Source: Bacteroidales bacterium
GTDB lineage: Bacteria; Bacteroidota; Bacteroidia; Bacteroidales; Muribaculaceae
Direction of reading: 5' to 3'
NCBI GenBank assembly: GCA_019420545.1
Contig: JAHZGZ010000232.1
Coordinates: forward strand, 1,513 to 8,486
Length of the DNA: 6,974 bases
Shown here: positions 1 through 6,570 of the stretch, in pieces
Numbering within the stretch: position 1 is the stretch's first letter
Layout of the letters: each line of letters begins with the position of its first letter
The notes under the pieces: model-generated
What the model was told of the DNA's origin: nothing
What the model saw: only the letters and a program-made list of their open reading frames with translations
Database searches by the model: none
Translations under genes and position numbers: made by a program

Positions 1-98
1 TTAATAATTTTAGGTTACAGACATACGTATGAACATGCCACACGATATCATTGTTGTTCTATTAACGATTGACATGAAAAAAAGTTTTATCATACAGC

Positions 99-142
99 AA
101 AAAAATAAAAAGAAGGCGTGCGGGGAACAATCCTGACACGCC
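99..142 (-). terminator. intrinsic terminator on the minus strand
   Basis: GGCGTG at 115-120 pairs with CACGCC at 137-142, and an inner GGA/TCC pairing (124-126 with 131-133) closes an ACAA loop. On the plus strand an A-rich tract lies just left of the stem (99-114), so a minus-strand transcript would have the hairpin followed by a long U-rich run. That is the standard Rho-independent layout. In the plus orientation there is no U-tract after the stem. It therefore marks the end, or an attenuation point, of a minus-strand transcript that starts within about 300 bp, because the plus-strand transporter gene begins at 451. Confidence 0.65.
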
Positions 143-222
143 CTCAACTCACACATTTATCGATTCTCCAAAAGTTTACTGCGTTATATGTAAACGCCTT
201 CGAGGTCTCCCTCTCGGCTTGA

Positions 223-276
223 TTATATAAAGATATTTATGGAATATCCTATTGTGCTTGATTTCGTATTTCGCAT
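223..276 (-). CDS. possible 17-residue leader peptide
   Basis: A minus-strand ATG at 276-274 opens a 17-codon frame ending in TAA at 225-223. AGGAGG (plus-strand CCTCCT at 287-292) lies 10 nt upstream, a perfect anti-Shine-Dalgarno complement in a genome whose other starts here lack one. The peptide begins MRNTKSS and ends in a hydrophobic, isoleucine-rich tail (INIFI). It has no run of one amino acid that would point to classic amino-acid attenuation. It overlaps the first hairpin of the predicted RNA, so translation could affect folding. The alternative is chance: AGGAGG may simply be part of the RNA structure, as CCCCATAGGAGG is itself an imperfect inverted repeat. Confidence 0.2.
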   Translation of the reverse strand: MRNTKSSTIGYSINIFI

Positions 277-376
277 GTAAAACAAACCTCCTATGGGGAA
301 TGGTTCAGCACATTAACATAATTAACATGTTTATTTACAACATCTTAAACCTTGTTAACTTTCAGTAGTATCATCT

Positions 377-406
377 ATTGCAATTTGCAACGATGTTGCA
401 TTATTG
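377..406. promoter_or_regulatory. operator-like palindrome upstream of metal-efflux operon
   Basis: TGCAAC-GAT-GTTGCA at 386-400 is a perfect 6-3-6 inverted repeat, and can also be read as 7-1-7 with one mismatch. It is flanked by a second palindrome, ATTGCAAT (377-384), and an ATTG at 403-406. It lies 12 bp upstream of the -7 element, where the -33 region should be. A 7-1-7 symmetry is common for Fur/Zur-family operators, but which regulator binds here is inference and no regulator gene is in the window. A site replacing the -33 region could serve either a repressor or an activator. Confidence 0.45.
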
Positions 407-412
407 TTGTTA

Positions 413-420
413 TATCTTTG
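413..420 (+). promoter_or_regulatory. Bacteroidetes-type -7 promoter element
   Basis: TATCTTTG matches the Bacteroidetes -7 consensus TAnnTTTG exactly and lies 30 bp upstream of the transporter ATG, predicting transcription from about 424-427 and a short leader. No well-spaced -33 TTTG is present: TTTG at 384-387 is 25 bp away and TTG at 396-398 is 14 bp away, against the usual 19-21 bp. The missing -33 box together with the palindrome there hints at regulator-dependent initiation. Confidence 0.6.
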
Positions 421-450
421 TAGCTGAATTATTCATTATAACAAACCGAT

Positions 451-1407
451 ATGGCAAACGATTCTTCACATACTGCAACCATGACCCAAAACGGTCATTC
501 CCATCACCATCATGAACACTCCTATTCCTTGAATATTGATTCTGACGGGCGACTCAACCGGGCTTTCAAATTAGGTATATGGCTTAATGCTATATATGTT
601 GTGGTTGAAGCTGTATTTGGATTCTTTTCTGATTCCATGGGACTGCTTTCTGATGCCGGACATAATCTTAGTGATATTTTATCGCTTGTGATTGCGCTGA
701 TAGCATTCCGTGTGTCTCATAACAAACCGACGGCACGTTTTACCTATGGCTTCAAGCGTGCGACGGTCAATGCATCCGTAGTCAATGCCATCATATTATA
801 TGTAGCGGTAGCTTTGATTCTGGTTGAGAGTATTAATAAACTTATTCATCCGGTTGAAGTAGACGGTGGCACGGTAGCTTGGGTTGCCGGAGTAGGTGTG
901 ATCGTCAATGGACTGACAGCATGGCTTTTTATGAAAGACCGGCATAAAGATTTGAATGTGCGTGGCGCTTTCCTGCACATGGCCGCCGATGCACTCGTGT
1001 CGGTCGGTGTGGTAATCAGCGGAATTGTAATCGTATGTACTGGCTGGGAAGTTATTGACCCCATTGTTGGTATAGTCATAGCTCTGTTGATTGCCGTAGG
1101 TTCCTATAAAATGTTGCGTGAGAGTCTGTGCCTTGCTTTTGACGGTGTGCCTCACGGGATCGATCCCGATAAAATTATCGCTGCAATTTCATCAGTCCAA
1201 GGGGTGAGGAGCGTGCACCATCTACATATATGGGCGCTTAGTACTACGGAAGTTGCAATGACTGTACATGTCGTTGTTGAAACGAATTCTGAAATTGACG
1301 GTGTAATTCATGACGTACGTCATCTTGTTGCCGGCATGGGGATAGCACATTCGACCATTGAGGCTGAGACAGCAGCTCTCCATTGTGAGGCTTGCACGTG
1401 TGAATAA
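451..1407 (+). CDS. CDF-family (CzcD/ZitB-like) heavy-metal cation efflux transporter
   Basis: This 318-residue inner-membrane protein belongs to the cation diffusion facilitator family, which exports Zn(2+) and related divalent ions from the cytoplasm, usually in exchange for protons. A His-rich cytoplasmic N-terminus (H16, H18-H21, H23) is followed by about six membrane segments over roughly residues 40-217 and a cytoplasmic metal-binding domain (about 220-305). The transport site is visible as H71/D75 (in LLSDAGHNLSD, TM2) and H176/D180 (in HMAADA, TM5). This HD-HD arrangement is associated with Zn selectivity in the family. The cytoplasmic domain has HHLHIW at 256-261, a typical CDF motif. 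The tail ends in a small Cys cluster (C312, C315, C317), which is less usual. The length is normal. The ATG at 451 follows a close promoter. The gene is first in an operon with copA, whose ATG is 33 nt after this stop, so a role in metal detoxification is likely. Zn, Co or Cd could be substrates. Confidence 0.93.
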   Translation: MANDSSHTATMTQNGHSHHHHEHSYSLNIDSDGRLNRAFKLGIWLNAIYVVVEAVFGFFSDSMGLLSDAGHNLSDILSLVIALIAFRVSHNKPTARFTYGFKRATVNASVVNAIILYVAVALILVESINKLIHPVEVDGGTVAWVAGVGVIVNGLTAWLFMKDRHKDLNVRGAFLHMAADALVSVGVVISGIVIVCTGWEVIDPIVGIVIALLIAVGSYKMLRESLCLAFDGVPHGIDPDKIIAAISSVQGVRSVHHLHIWALSTTEVAMTVHVVVETNSEIDGVIHDVRHLVAGMGIAHSTIEAETAALHCEACTCE

Positions 1408-1440
1408 TAATTTGTAATTTACGTCATAAAAATATTGATC

Positions 1441-3954
1441 ATGGATATATCCCGACATGATATTTCTTCCGGCTGCGAAGGCGGTAACTTTGAATTGCGT
1501 GGCATGAGCTGTGCATCGTGTGCCGCACGAATCGAACGCGTATTGCAGAAACATACAGGCGTGACTGATGCGACGGTCAATTATGCGGCAGCAACTGCGA
1601 AAGTGCATTGGGAACCGTCACTTACCAATGCCGAGGAACTTTGTCGTGCGGTTAGTGATGCCGGATATGAGATGCTTCCTGCACAAGCTGCCGCAGATGC
1701 TACCGAAGATAATGCGCGTAAATCTTTTATTTCATTACGGCGACGTACCATATGGGCTATCCTTTTGTCGCTGCCTGTCGTAGTGATGGGTATGGGATTT
1801 ATGCATTGGATTCCCGGGCAATGGATATCTTTGGTTTTATCCTCGGTGGTATTATTCGGGATCGGTCGCCAGTTTTTTATAAACGGATGGCGCCAGTTGC
1901 TCCACCGGTCATGCAATATGGACACTTTGGTGGCGTTATCTACGGCCATCGCCTGGATTTTCAGTGTATTTAATCTTCTGTTCCCTGATTTCTGGCGAGT
2001 CCATGGAATAGAACCGCACGTTTATTTTGAAGCTGCATCGGTTATCATAGCCTTTATCTTGCTGGGACGGACTTTTGAAGCCAGAGCCAAGGAGGGCACT
2101 ACTTCTGCCATACGTAAGTTGATGGGATTACGCCCGAAGACTGTGATAAGGATATCGGCTGAAGGTGATAATGAGGAAGTGTCCATTGACGATGTAATGC
2201 CAGGCGATAAATTGCTTGTACGTCCGGGCGAAAGAATTCCGGCTGACGGCACTGTGCTGTCAGGCCATTCTTTTGTTGATGAAAGCATGTTGAGCGGAGA
2301 ACCTGTTCCGGTTGAAAAGAACGAAGATTCAAAGCTTTTTGCCGGTACGATCAATTCAAACGGGACACTTCAGATGCGCGCTGATACCGTTGGCGAAGAT
2401 ACACTCCTCTCAAAAATCATTCGCATGGTGCAGGATGCGCAAGGATCGAAACCGCCCGTACAGAAACTCGTCGATAAGATTGCATCATATTTTGTGCCAA
2501 CAATTATCATAATAGCCATTTTGTCAGGCTTGGTATGGCTTTTGGTTGATCCGTCCGGCGGACTTGTTCATGCCGTACTTGCATTGGTCACAGTATTGAT
2601 TATTGCCTGTCCTTGTGCTTTGGGTCTGGCAACTCCTACTGCCATAATGGTGGGGGTAGGGCGCGCTGCTGAAAACGGAATACTGATAAAGGACGCGCGT
2701 GCGATAGAATCGGCTCCTAATATCGATACTGCGGTACTTGACAAGACCGGTACACTAACACAGGGGCATCCTGAACTTAAACAGATTGTATGGACTACGT
2801 CGGCTCCTACTGATGCTCCGGATATTCTCGCCTCAATTGAAAAACATTCTGACCATCCGCTTGCTATCGCCGTAGTTTCCTATATCGATAATGTATCTTC
2901 GGTAGAACTTGATAATTTTGAAAATATTCCCGGATATGGCTTGTGTGCCACTTGTCGCGGGCAGAAATGGCTTGTCGGCAACATGCGTCTGCTTACACAG
3001 CATGATGTCATGATTTCGGATGAATTGCGACGTAAAGCCTGGGAATTTGAAGCGGAAGCAGCTACTATAATCTGGGTGGCTTGTGGAACCGACGCTGTTG
3101 GTCTCGTCTCGGTCGTCGATCCTATCCGCGAAACTTCGCCGGAAGCCGTTGCTGAAATGAAGCGAATGGGGCTTGATGTATGGATGCTAACCGGCGATAA
3201 TGAAGTTACGGCTTCGGCTATCGCCCGACAGGCCGGAATTGATCATTGGCGTGCATCCATGTTGCCTCAGGACAAGGCCGCATTTGTCGATATGCTTCAA
3301 CGAAAATATCGACGTAATGTAGCTATGACGGGCGACGGAATCAATGACAGCGCCGCTCTTGCTACAGCCGATCTCGGTGTAGCTATGGGACAAGGGAGTG
3401 ATATCGCAATGGATGTGGCTGATATTACTGTGATCTCATCTGATCTGCGCCGTATACCGGTTGCCATCGGACTTTCGCGTTTGACGCTACGCACTATACG
3501 TCAGAATCTTTTCTGGGCGTTTATATATAATATAGTCGCTATCCCGGTGGCGGCAGGAGTGTTATACCCCCTGTGTGGATTTCTTATGAATCCTATGGTG
3601 GCAAGTGCTGCAATGGCATTAAGCAGTGTCAGTGTAGTCGTCAACTCTCTTCTTCTTGGCCGTCGCCGCATCAGAATAGTGCCGAACAATCACACTCTCA
3701 TACCTGTTGAAGAAACTGAATTTAAACCTCAAACAACAAGAAGGATGAAACATGAATACAAAGTCTCGGGCATGATGTGCGCGCATTGTCGTGCCCACGT
3801 GGAAAAAGCGCTCAACACTATTCCCGGAGTAAAAGCGACTGTGACGCTTACTCCTCCTGTCGCGACAGTAGAATTTACCGAAAAAGAGCTTCCTATAGCG
3901 ACATTGCAGGATGCCATAACCGAACACGCCGGAGAATATCTGCTGAGTGAATAG
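1441..3954 (+). CDS. copA: P1B-1 copper-translocating ATPase with N- and C-terminal HMA domains
   Basis: This is an 837-residue Cu(+)-exporting P-type ATPase of the inner membrane, counted from the ATG at 1441 (an in-frame TTG lies at 1435). In order: HMA domain with CxxC C24/C27 (GMSCASC); TM helices at about 102-210; actuator loop with SGE at 285-287; CPC metal site C390-P391-C392 in TM6; phosphorylated D434 (DKTGT); the HP motif H472-P473 in the nucleotide-binding domain; MLTGDN at 582-587; and GDGIND at 631-636. Y696-N697 in TM7 and M725 with S728-S729 in TM8 are Cu(+) P1B-1 signatures. After TM8, a linker rich in Arg and polar residues (about 741-768) leads to a second HMA, residues 769-837, with CxxC C780/C783 (GMMCAHC). 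Most CopA proteins carry HMA domains only at the N-terminus, so the C-terminal copy is notable. All catalytic residues are intact. It is co-transcribed with the CDF gene upstream and ends just before a terminator. Confidence 0.95.
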   Translation: MDISRHDISSGCEGGNFELRGMSCASCAARIERVLQKHTGVTDATVNYAAATAKVHWEPSLTNAEELCRAVSDAGYEMLPAQAAADATEDNARKSFISLRRRTIWAILLSLPVVVMGMGFMHWIPGQWISLVLSSVVLFGIGRQFFINGWRQLLHRSCNMDTLVALSTAIAWIFSVFNLLFPDFWRVHGIEPHVYFEAASVIIAFILLGRTFEARAKEGTTSAIRKLMGLRPKTVIRISAEGDNEEVSIDDVMPGDKLLVRPGERIPADGTVLSGHSFVDESMLSGEPVPVEKNEDSKLFAGTINSNGTLQMRADTVGEDTLLSKIIRMVQDAQGSKPPVQKLVDKIASYFVPTIIIIAILSGLVWLLVDPSGGLVHAVLALVTVLIIACPCALGLATPTAIMVGVGRAAENGILIKDARAIESAPNIDTAVLDKTGTLTQGHPELKQIVWTTSAPTDAPDILASIEKHSDHPLAIAVVSYIDNVSSVELDNFENIPGYGLCATCRGQKWLVGNMRLLTQHDVMISDELRRKAWEFEAEAATIIWVACGTDAVGLVSVVDPIRETSPEAVAEMKRMGLDVWMLTGDNEVTASAIARQAGIDHWRASMLPQDKAAFVDMLQRKYRRNVAMTGDGINDSAALATADLGVAMGQGSDIAMDVADITVISSDLRRIPVAIGLSRLTLRTIRQNLFWAFIYNIVAIPVAAGVLYPLCGFLMNPMVASAAMALSSVSVVVNSLLLGRRRIRIVPNNHTLIPVEETEFKPQTTRRMKHEYKVSGMMCAHCRAHVEKALNTIPGVKATVTLTPPVATVEFTEKELPIATLQDAITEHAGEYLLSE
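3745..3954 (+). other. C-terminal HMA module, possibly also made as a free CopZ-like chaperone
   Basis: An in-frame ATG at 3745 (residue 769 of CopA) begins exactly at the start of the second HMA fold and would give a 69-residue protein, the usual size of CopZ/Atx1-like copper chaperones. It has the MxCxxC site (M778, C780, C783), a betaalphabeta-like pattern and no leftover linker residues. The bases just before it (CAACAAGAAGG) are A-rich with an AGAAGG purine stretch, though closer to the ATG than an ideal Shine-Dalgarno. What is seen is an in-frame fusion. A separate internally initiated product is inference. The alternative is simply a gene fusion of ancestral copA and copZ with the old start codon retained. 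Confidence 0.35.
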
Positions 3955-3975
3955 TCTAATATTTAAAGTATTGTA

Positions 3976-4010
3976 AAAATATTGTTTCCTAAAAGGGGAC
4001 AATATTTTTT
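3976..4010 (+). terminator. intrinsic terminator of the metal-efflux operon
   Basis: AAAATATTGT at 3976-3985 pairs perfectly with ACAATATTTT at 3999-4008. The stem continues inward through two T-G wobbles and two C-G pairs to a TAAAA loop (3990-3994). A T-run extends through 4005-4010. The hairpin starts 22 nt after the copA stop. The A-rich left arm means it could also act on minus-strand transcripts, but no minus-strand gene follows. It separates the metal operon from the lysine operon promoter that starts about 10 bp later. Confidence 0.85.
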
Positions 4011-4019
4011 ATCATGGCA

Positions 4020-4048
4020 TTGCACTCCAAAGATTTTTCGTACCTTTG
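4020..4048 (+). promoter_or_regulatory. promoter of lysC-lysA operon
   Basis: TACCTTTG at 4041-4048 is an exact match to the Bacteroidetes -7 consensus TAnnTTTG. TTG at 4020-4022 lies 18 bp upstream as a partial -33 box, slightly under the usual 19-21 bp. The predicted transcript start is near 4052, leaving a leader of only about 28 nt before the ATG at 4080. That is too short for a lysine riboswitch, and none is visible. The position also excludes the upstream ATG at 4014 as the translation start. Confidence 0.75.
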
Positions 4049-4079
4049 CGAAATTAACTATCAATATAAGAACACAAGG

Positions 4080-5396
4080 ATGAACGTAATGAAATTTGGC
4101 GGCACCTCTGTCGGCTCAGCTCAGAGAATCAAGGAAGTTGCCGGGCTTGTTACTCAGCGTGGAAAGAATATTGTGGTGCTGTCAGCCATGTCAGGAACCA
4201 CCAATACGCTTGTTGAAATATCAGAATATCTGTATAAACGCAATATTGACGGCGCTAAGGAGACAATCAATAAACTCGAAAACGCCTATATGCGTACTAT
4301 CAATGAGCTCTATACTTCAGAAGCTGCTCGTGAGGAAGCTGTCCGTGAGGTAAAGTCGAGTTTCAACTATATACGTACATTCACAAAAGATATTTTTACT
4401 CTCTTTGAGGAGAAGGAGATACTTGCTCAGGGTGAGCTTATGTCGACTGCGATGTTCAATGTATATCTTCGCCATGAACTTTCGGTCAATTCCGTTCTTC
4501 TCCCTGCGCTTGATTTCATGCGTACCGACAAAAATGCAGAACCCGACGCAAAATATATACGGCAGAAACTTTCCGCTTTACTTGAAAAGCATAATGATGC
4601 CGATATATATATCACTCAGGGGTTTATATGCCGGAATGCCTATGGCGAGATTGACAATCTCCAGCGTGGAGGAAGCGATTATACAGCCTCACTTATAGGT
4701 GCCGCAATCAATGCTGATGAAATCGAGATATGGACTGATATTGACGGAATGCACAATAATGATCCGCGCTTCGTGGAAGGTACGGCACCAGTGCATGAAC
4801 TTCACTTTGAGGAAGCTGCCGAACTCGCTTATTTCGGAGCCAAGATTCTCCATCCTACATGTGTGCTCCCTGCTAAACTCAACAATATCCCCGTTCGTCT
4901 GCTTAATACCATGCAGCCGGATGCAGAAGGCACCTTGATTCATAATCATCAGGCACCAAAGTCGATCAAGGCTGTGGCTGCCAAGGATAATATTACTGCA
5001 ATTAAAATCAAATCGGGACGAATGCTTCTTGCATATGGCTTCCTGCGCAAGGTATTCGAAGTGTTCGAGACATACCAGACTCCTATCGATATGATTGCGA
5101 CATCGGAGGTCGGAGTATCGCTTACTATCGATAACGAACGCAATATTGATGGTATTCTTGACGATCTACGTAAGTTCGGCACGGTAACTATTGACCGTGA
5201 TATGGTGATTATCTGTGTTGTCGGTGATCTTGAATGGCAGAACTGCGGGTTCGAGGCAGAAGCGCTTGATGCTCTAAAGGATATACCGGTGCGCATGATT
5301 TCCTATGGCGGCAGCAATTACAATATCTCGTTCCTTATACGTAAGGAGGATAAGGTGAAAGCCCTTAATCTCCTTAGCGAGCGTCTGTTCAAATAA
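4080..5396 (+). CDS. lysC: aspartate kinase, monofunctional, with C-terminal ACT domains
   Basis: This 438-residue cytoplasmic enzyme phosphorylates L-aspartate to 4-phospho-aspartate, the first step towards lysine/diaminopimelate, threonine and methionine. The kinase domain (about 1-290) opens with KFGGTS at residues 5-10. It then shows AQGE with E119, the RGGSDYTA substrate/nucleotide loop at 196-203, WTDIDG at 218-223, NDPR at 227-230 and FGAKILHP at 252-259. Residues about 300-438 form the regulatory ACT region (AVAAKDNITAIKI, then SEVGVSLTIDN and VVGDLEW), where end-product inhibition normally acts, most likely by lysine given the partner gene. There is no fused homoserine dehydrogenase. 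I chose ATG 4080 because the promoter -7 element (4041-4048) lies downstream of the in-frame ATG 4014, and because family proteins start just before KFGG; ATG 4089 is an alternative. lysA follows 11 nt after the stop. Confidence 0.95.
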   Translation: MNVMKFGGTSVGSAQRIKEVAGLVTQRGKNIVVLSAMSGTTNTLVEISEYLYKRNIDGAKETINKLENAYMRTINELYTSEAAREEAVREVKSSFNYIRTFTKDIFTLFEEKEILAQGELMSTAMFNVYLRHELSVNSVLLPALDFMRTDKNAEPDAKYIRQKLSALLEKHNDADIYITQGFICRNAYGEIDNLQRGGSDYTASLIGAAINADEIEIWTDIDGMHNNDPRFVEGTAPVHELHFEEAAELAYFGAKILHPTCVLPAKLNNIPVRLLNTMQPDAEGTLIHNHQAPKSIKAVAAKDNITAIKIKSGRMLLAYGFLRKVFEVFETYQTPIDMIATSEVGVSLTIDNERNIDGILDDLRKFGTVTIDRDMVIICVVGDLEWQNCGFEAEALDALKDIPVRMISYGGSNYNISFLIRKEDKVKALNLLSERLFK

Positions 5397-5407
5397 TTTC
5401 CTTGCCT

Positions 5408-6556
5408 ATGACACGATTTCCGGTAGCGGAGTTGATGGAACATCCGACTCCGTTTTATTACTATGACCTTGGATTGTTGCGTACTACTCTGGCTGCTGTA
5501 AACGACGGTATCGGACAGTCCCTGTTTCACGTACATTATGCTCTGAAAGCCAATGCCAATCCGGGTGTACTCGGGCCTATCGTTGCTGCCGGATTCGGTG
5601 CCGACTGCGTAAGCGTCGGTGAGATCCGGGCTGCCTTGAAAGCGGGTTTCCCTGCCGAAAAGATATTCTTTGCCGGAGTTGGGAAAAGTGATTCTGAAAT
5701 TGATTTTGCCTTGGATGCCCATATCGGATGTTTCAACGTAGAGTCACTTCCGGAGCTGGAACTTATCGCAGACATGGCTTCCAATAAATCTGTCATCGCC
5801 AATGTCGCCTTACGTGTGAATCCAAATATTGACGCCCATACGCATCATTACATTACTACCGGACTTGAAGAAAACAAGTTTGGTATTGCTCTCGAGATGC
5901 TCGACGACGCCATCGCTCTTTGTCTGAAACAGCCCAATTTGAGGTTGTGCGGACTGCATTTCCACATTGGATCTCAGATTACATGTCTGGAGCCATATCG
6001 TCTGCTTTGTAAGCGTGCAGAAAAATTGATGTCCGATTATGCTTCGCATGGAATCCGTTTCGACTTTATAAATGTTGGAGGGGGGCTTGGGGTTGATTAT
6101 GAGGATCCTGACGCGCATTCGGTTGCCGATTTCAAGGCATTCTTCGACGTATTCCGCGAAAATCTCACTCTCGCGCCCGGACAGCAGCTGCATTTTGAAC
6201 TTGGCCGCTCGATTGTAGCACAATGCGGCTCGCTTATTACACGTGTATTATATGTGAAAGAGGGTGTTGGCAAGAAGTTTGTGATTGTCGATGCCGGCAT
6301 GACCGACCTTATCCGGCCGGCCCTTTATGGCGCGCATCATAAGATAGAGAATATCACTTCTACAGCTGTTGATACTGACACGTATGACGTTGTCGGCCCG
6401 ATATGCGAATCAAGCGACTGCTTTGGGAAAGATGAAGTTCTTCCCATAACTCGTCGTGGTGATCTCCTTGCTATACGTTCCGCCGGAGCCTATGGTGAAA
6501 TCATGGCCATGGGCTATAATATGCGTCCGCTGCCAACTTCCATTATTGGTCGATAA
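5408..6556 (+). CDS. lysA: diaminopimelate decarboxylase
   Basis: This PLP-dependent cytoplasmic enzyme of 382 residues converts meso-diaminopimelate to L-lysine and CO2, the last step of lysine synthesis. It has the fold-type III (alanine-racemase-like) layout. A TIM barrel carries K47 in YALKANANP as the PLP Schiff-base lysine, HFHIGSQ at 184-190, and the glycine-rich phosphate loop NVGGGLG at 222-228. A C-terminal beta domain carries ELGRS at 264-268, CESSD at 333-337 (the catalytic-cysteine motif) and the substrate/PLP-side YGE and GYN tyrosines (Y362, Y370). CESSD together with AGAYGEIMAMGYN separates it from arginine and ornithine decarboxylases. The length is typical. ATG 5408 is preferred over the in-frame TTG at 5402. 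It lies in the lysC operon, 11 nt after lysC, with no promoter of its own visible. The protein ends soon after the conserved GYN motif, which is normal for the family. Confidence 0.95.
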   Translation: MTRFPVAELMEHPTPFYYYDLGLLRTTLAAVNDGIGQSLFHVHYALKANANPGVLGPIVAAGFGADCVSVGEIRAALKAGFPAEKIFFAGVGKSDSEIDFALDAHIGCFNVESLPELELIADMASNKSVIANVALRVNPNIDAHTHHYITTGLEENKFGIALEMLDDAIALCLKQPNLRLCGLHFHIGSQITCLEPYRLLCKRAEKLMSDYASHGIRFDFINVGGGLGVDYEDPDAHSVADFKAFFDVFRENLTLAPGQQLHFELGRSIVAQCGSLITRVLYVKEGVGKKFVIVDAGMTDLIRPALYGAHHKIENITSTAVDTDTYDVVGPICESSDCFGKDEVLPITRRGDLLAIRSAGAYGEIMAMGYNMRPLPTSIIGR

Positions 6557-6570
6557 TTCACCCTCCATAA

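Larger units (their letters stand above)
99..308 (-). ncRNA. predicted structured small RNA or attenuated leader
   Basis: Read on the minus strand, this stretch holds four successive hairpins and no convincing protein gene. In transcript order they are: GATATT/AATATC (248-232, 5-nt loop); a GCC/GGC plus GAGG/CCTC stem with a GAGA (GNRA-class) tetraloop and a GA/GAA internal loop (218-196); GTTTAC/GTAAAC (195-174); and GGCGTG/CACGCC (142-115) followed by a U-rich run. The GNRA loop and the flanking purine internal loop are typical of real RNA structure and arise only in the minus orientation. The 5' end is a guess: a weak -7-like element, TAATTATG, lies at 324-317, giving an RNA of about 200 nt. 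It could be a free-standing sRNA, or the leader of a minus-strand gene beyond the left edge controlled by termination. I do not recognise the family. Confidence 0.4.

Noticed and set aside
22..31. CATACGTATG perfect 10-bp palindrome
   Set aside because: Too short to mean anything by itself in AT-rich intergenic DNA, with no promoter or second copy beside it.
10..156. Minus-strand ORF of 48 codons running through the terminator hairpin
   Set aside because: It reads straight across the terminator stem and U-tract, has a composition dominated by Phe, Cys and Met from the T-rich tract, and has no ribosome-binding signal. It is most likely chance.
313..331. Tandem TTAACAT repeats (313-319 and 322-328) and the AACATGTT palindrome
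   Set aside because: Short AT-rich repeats in an AT-rich spacer. They could be a binding site but nothing supports one, and they overlap only a weak minus-strand -7-like element.
796..1155. Long minus-strand ORF opposite the CDF gene
   Set aside because: It is antisense to a clearly coding gene, with no recognisable domain. The same holds for the other antisense or out-of-frame ORFs across copA, lysC and lysA.
1435..1440. TTG start for copA six bases upstream
   Set aside because: ATG at 1441 is in frame and adjacent, and nothing favours the TTG.
3976..4079. Lysine riboswitch upstream of lysC
   Set aside because: The leader between the predicted transcript start (about 4052) and ATG 4080 is too short, and the only strong hairpin is the copA operon terminator.
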